Shown here: positions 22,281 to 22,665 of the stretch, one piece after another
Layout of the letters: the number at the start of each line of letters is the position of its first letter
Position numbering within the stretch: position 1 is the first letter of the stretch
NCBI GenBank assembly: GCA_964462125.1
Contig: CAYWXT010000071.1
Location: forward strand, 1 to 22,665
Direction: 5' to 3'
Source of the DNA: JAWLFY01 sp964462125
GTDB taxonomy: Bacteria; Planctomycetota; Planctomycetia; Pirellulales; Pirellulaceae
DNA length: 22,665 nt
The notes under the pieces: model-generated
Database searches by the model: none
Seen by the model: the letters and a program-made list of their open reading frames with translations, nothing else
What the model was told of the DNA's origin: nothing
Made by a program: the position numbers and the translations under genes

Positions 22281-22665
22281 GTGCAAACAATCAAAACCGC
22301 AGCGATCGTCGTGTTACTCATGACGGTGATGTACGGGGCCTATGTGTCGCTGACCACGCCGCCGGAGCCGCTGCCCAACGAGGTCCATCAGATGCTGGTG
22401 GAGTCAGACGAGTTCGACATCGACGCCGGCTTCCCCGAGTCGCTCGATTCCCTCGGTTCGCCCATGGATGCCGGAGACGACGCCGTCGCTGATGCCGGCG
22501 CCAGCGAGAAGGACGCGGCGGCGGGTGCCGCTGACGATCCCGCCGTTGCCGGAGAGGCGACCCGCCAATCGCTCTCCGGCGTCACCGGGAGCCTCTCCGA
22601 CCAAGACAACCTGAGCTCCGACGACGAAGCGACCGCGCTTCCTGCCCCTCCCACCGACCAGGCTG
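22281..22665 (+). CDS. N-terminal fragment of a membrane-anchored protein of unknown function (runs off the right edge)
   Basis: The GTG-started frame is open for 128 codons to the window edge. It begins MQTIKTAAIVVLLMTVMYGA, a single membrane helix or uncleaved signal anchor at about residues 5-25, followed by YVSLTTPPEPLP. After that it turns into a long acidic low-complexity region rich in Asp, Ala, Glu and Ser, likely an extracytoplasmic spacer. The strong SD and clear N-terminal helix show that this is a real gene; the competing frame at 22160-22492 lacks any such feature. Short N-anchored proteins of this style in planctomycetes often end in peptidoglycan-binding domains such as LysM, but nothing past the edge can be seen, so that is only a guess. 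It is 174 bases downstream of the kinase gene. Confidence 0.8.
   Translation, partial: MQTIKTAAIVVLLMTVMYGAYVSLTTPPEPLPNEVHQMLVESDEFDIDAGFPESLDSLGSPMDAGDDAVADAGASEKDAAAGAADDPAVAGEATRQSLSGVTGSLSDQDNLSSDDEATALPAPPTDQA

Noticed and set aside
22160..22492. Plus-strand open frame of 110 codons before the right-edge gene
   Set aside because: It is in a different frame from the GTG gene with the strong ribosome-binding site, and its sequence is Arg-rich without a start signal.

Overview
The window is GC-rich, gene-dense bacterial chromosome. It most likely comes from a planctomycete of the Pirellulaceae (Rhodopirellula-like) type. The main pointers are protein-level: an N-terminal zinc ribbon of the CxxC...GKxVKCPGCG..I.VP style followed by one membrane helix and a very large extracytoplasmic domain; a glutamyl-tRNA synthetase with a KLSKRKLAKYEKN active-site loop; a Ser/Thr kinase fused to an Hsp70-like module; weak or absent Shine-Dalgarno sequences at many starts; and several membrane proteins with no recognisable family. 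The taxonomic call is inference from family style, not from a database match. I see no rRNA, tRNA, CRISPR array, insertion sequence, phage gene or origin, and no gene-free stretch longer than about 230 bases.

Layout. Bases 1-5452 hold five minus-strand genes in one direction: a DUF456 membrane protein, a six-helix membrane protein of unknown function, gltX, a dihaem cytochrome c lipoprotein and the 5' end of glnS. Diverging from them is an HNH-nuclease-like gene (5619-6227, +). Next comes a minus-strand 7Fe ferredoxin with a hairpin terminator behind it. It is divergent from an RlmI-like rRNA methyltransferase, with a 15-bp inverted repeat between them. From 8236 a plus-strand run carries an FHA-domain protein translationally coupled (TGATG) to an MFS transporter, then a 1048-residue membrane-anchored protein with a zinc ribbon and beta-propeller-like repeats.

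Bases 13701-18277 form a catabolic block. It contains an M81 (MlrC-type) metallopeptidase, an M19 membrane dipeptidase meeting it tail to tail with a 4-bp overlap, an RraA/HMG-aldolase-like protein just upstream of M19, and a divergent PLP enzyme of the D-threonine aldolase/D-serine dehydratase fold. M81 and M19 enzymes are known to accept peptides containing D-residues, and the PLP enzyme acts on D-hydroxyamino acids. The block therefore reads as a possible salvage route for D-amino-acid peptides; this is inference.

The right end holds hemC (minus) and, divergent from it, a GTG-started 879-residue protein kinase joined to an Hsp70-like region. The kinase keeps all its catalytic residues. By my hand alignment, the Hsp70 part has lost every catalytic residue of DnaK's ATPase (K70, E171, D194, T199) but keeps a recognisable substrate-binding beta-domain. 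I consider this the most interesting object in the window: a kinase that may use a dead chaperone as a sensor or substrate-docking module. The last 385 bases are the start of a further GTG-started, membrane-anchored protein that runs off the window.
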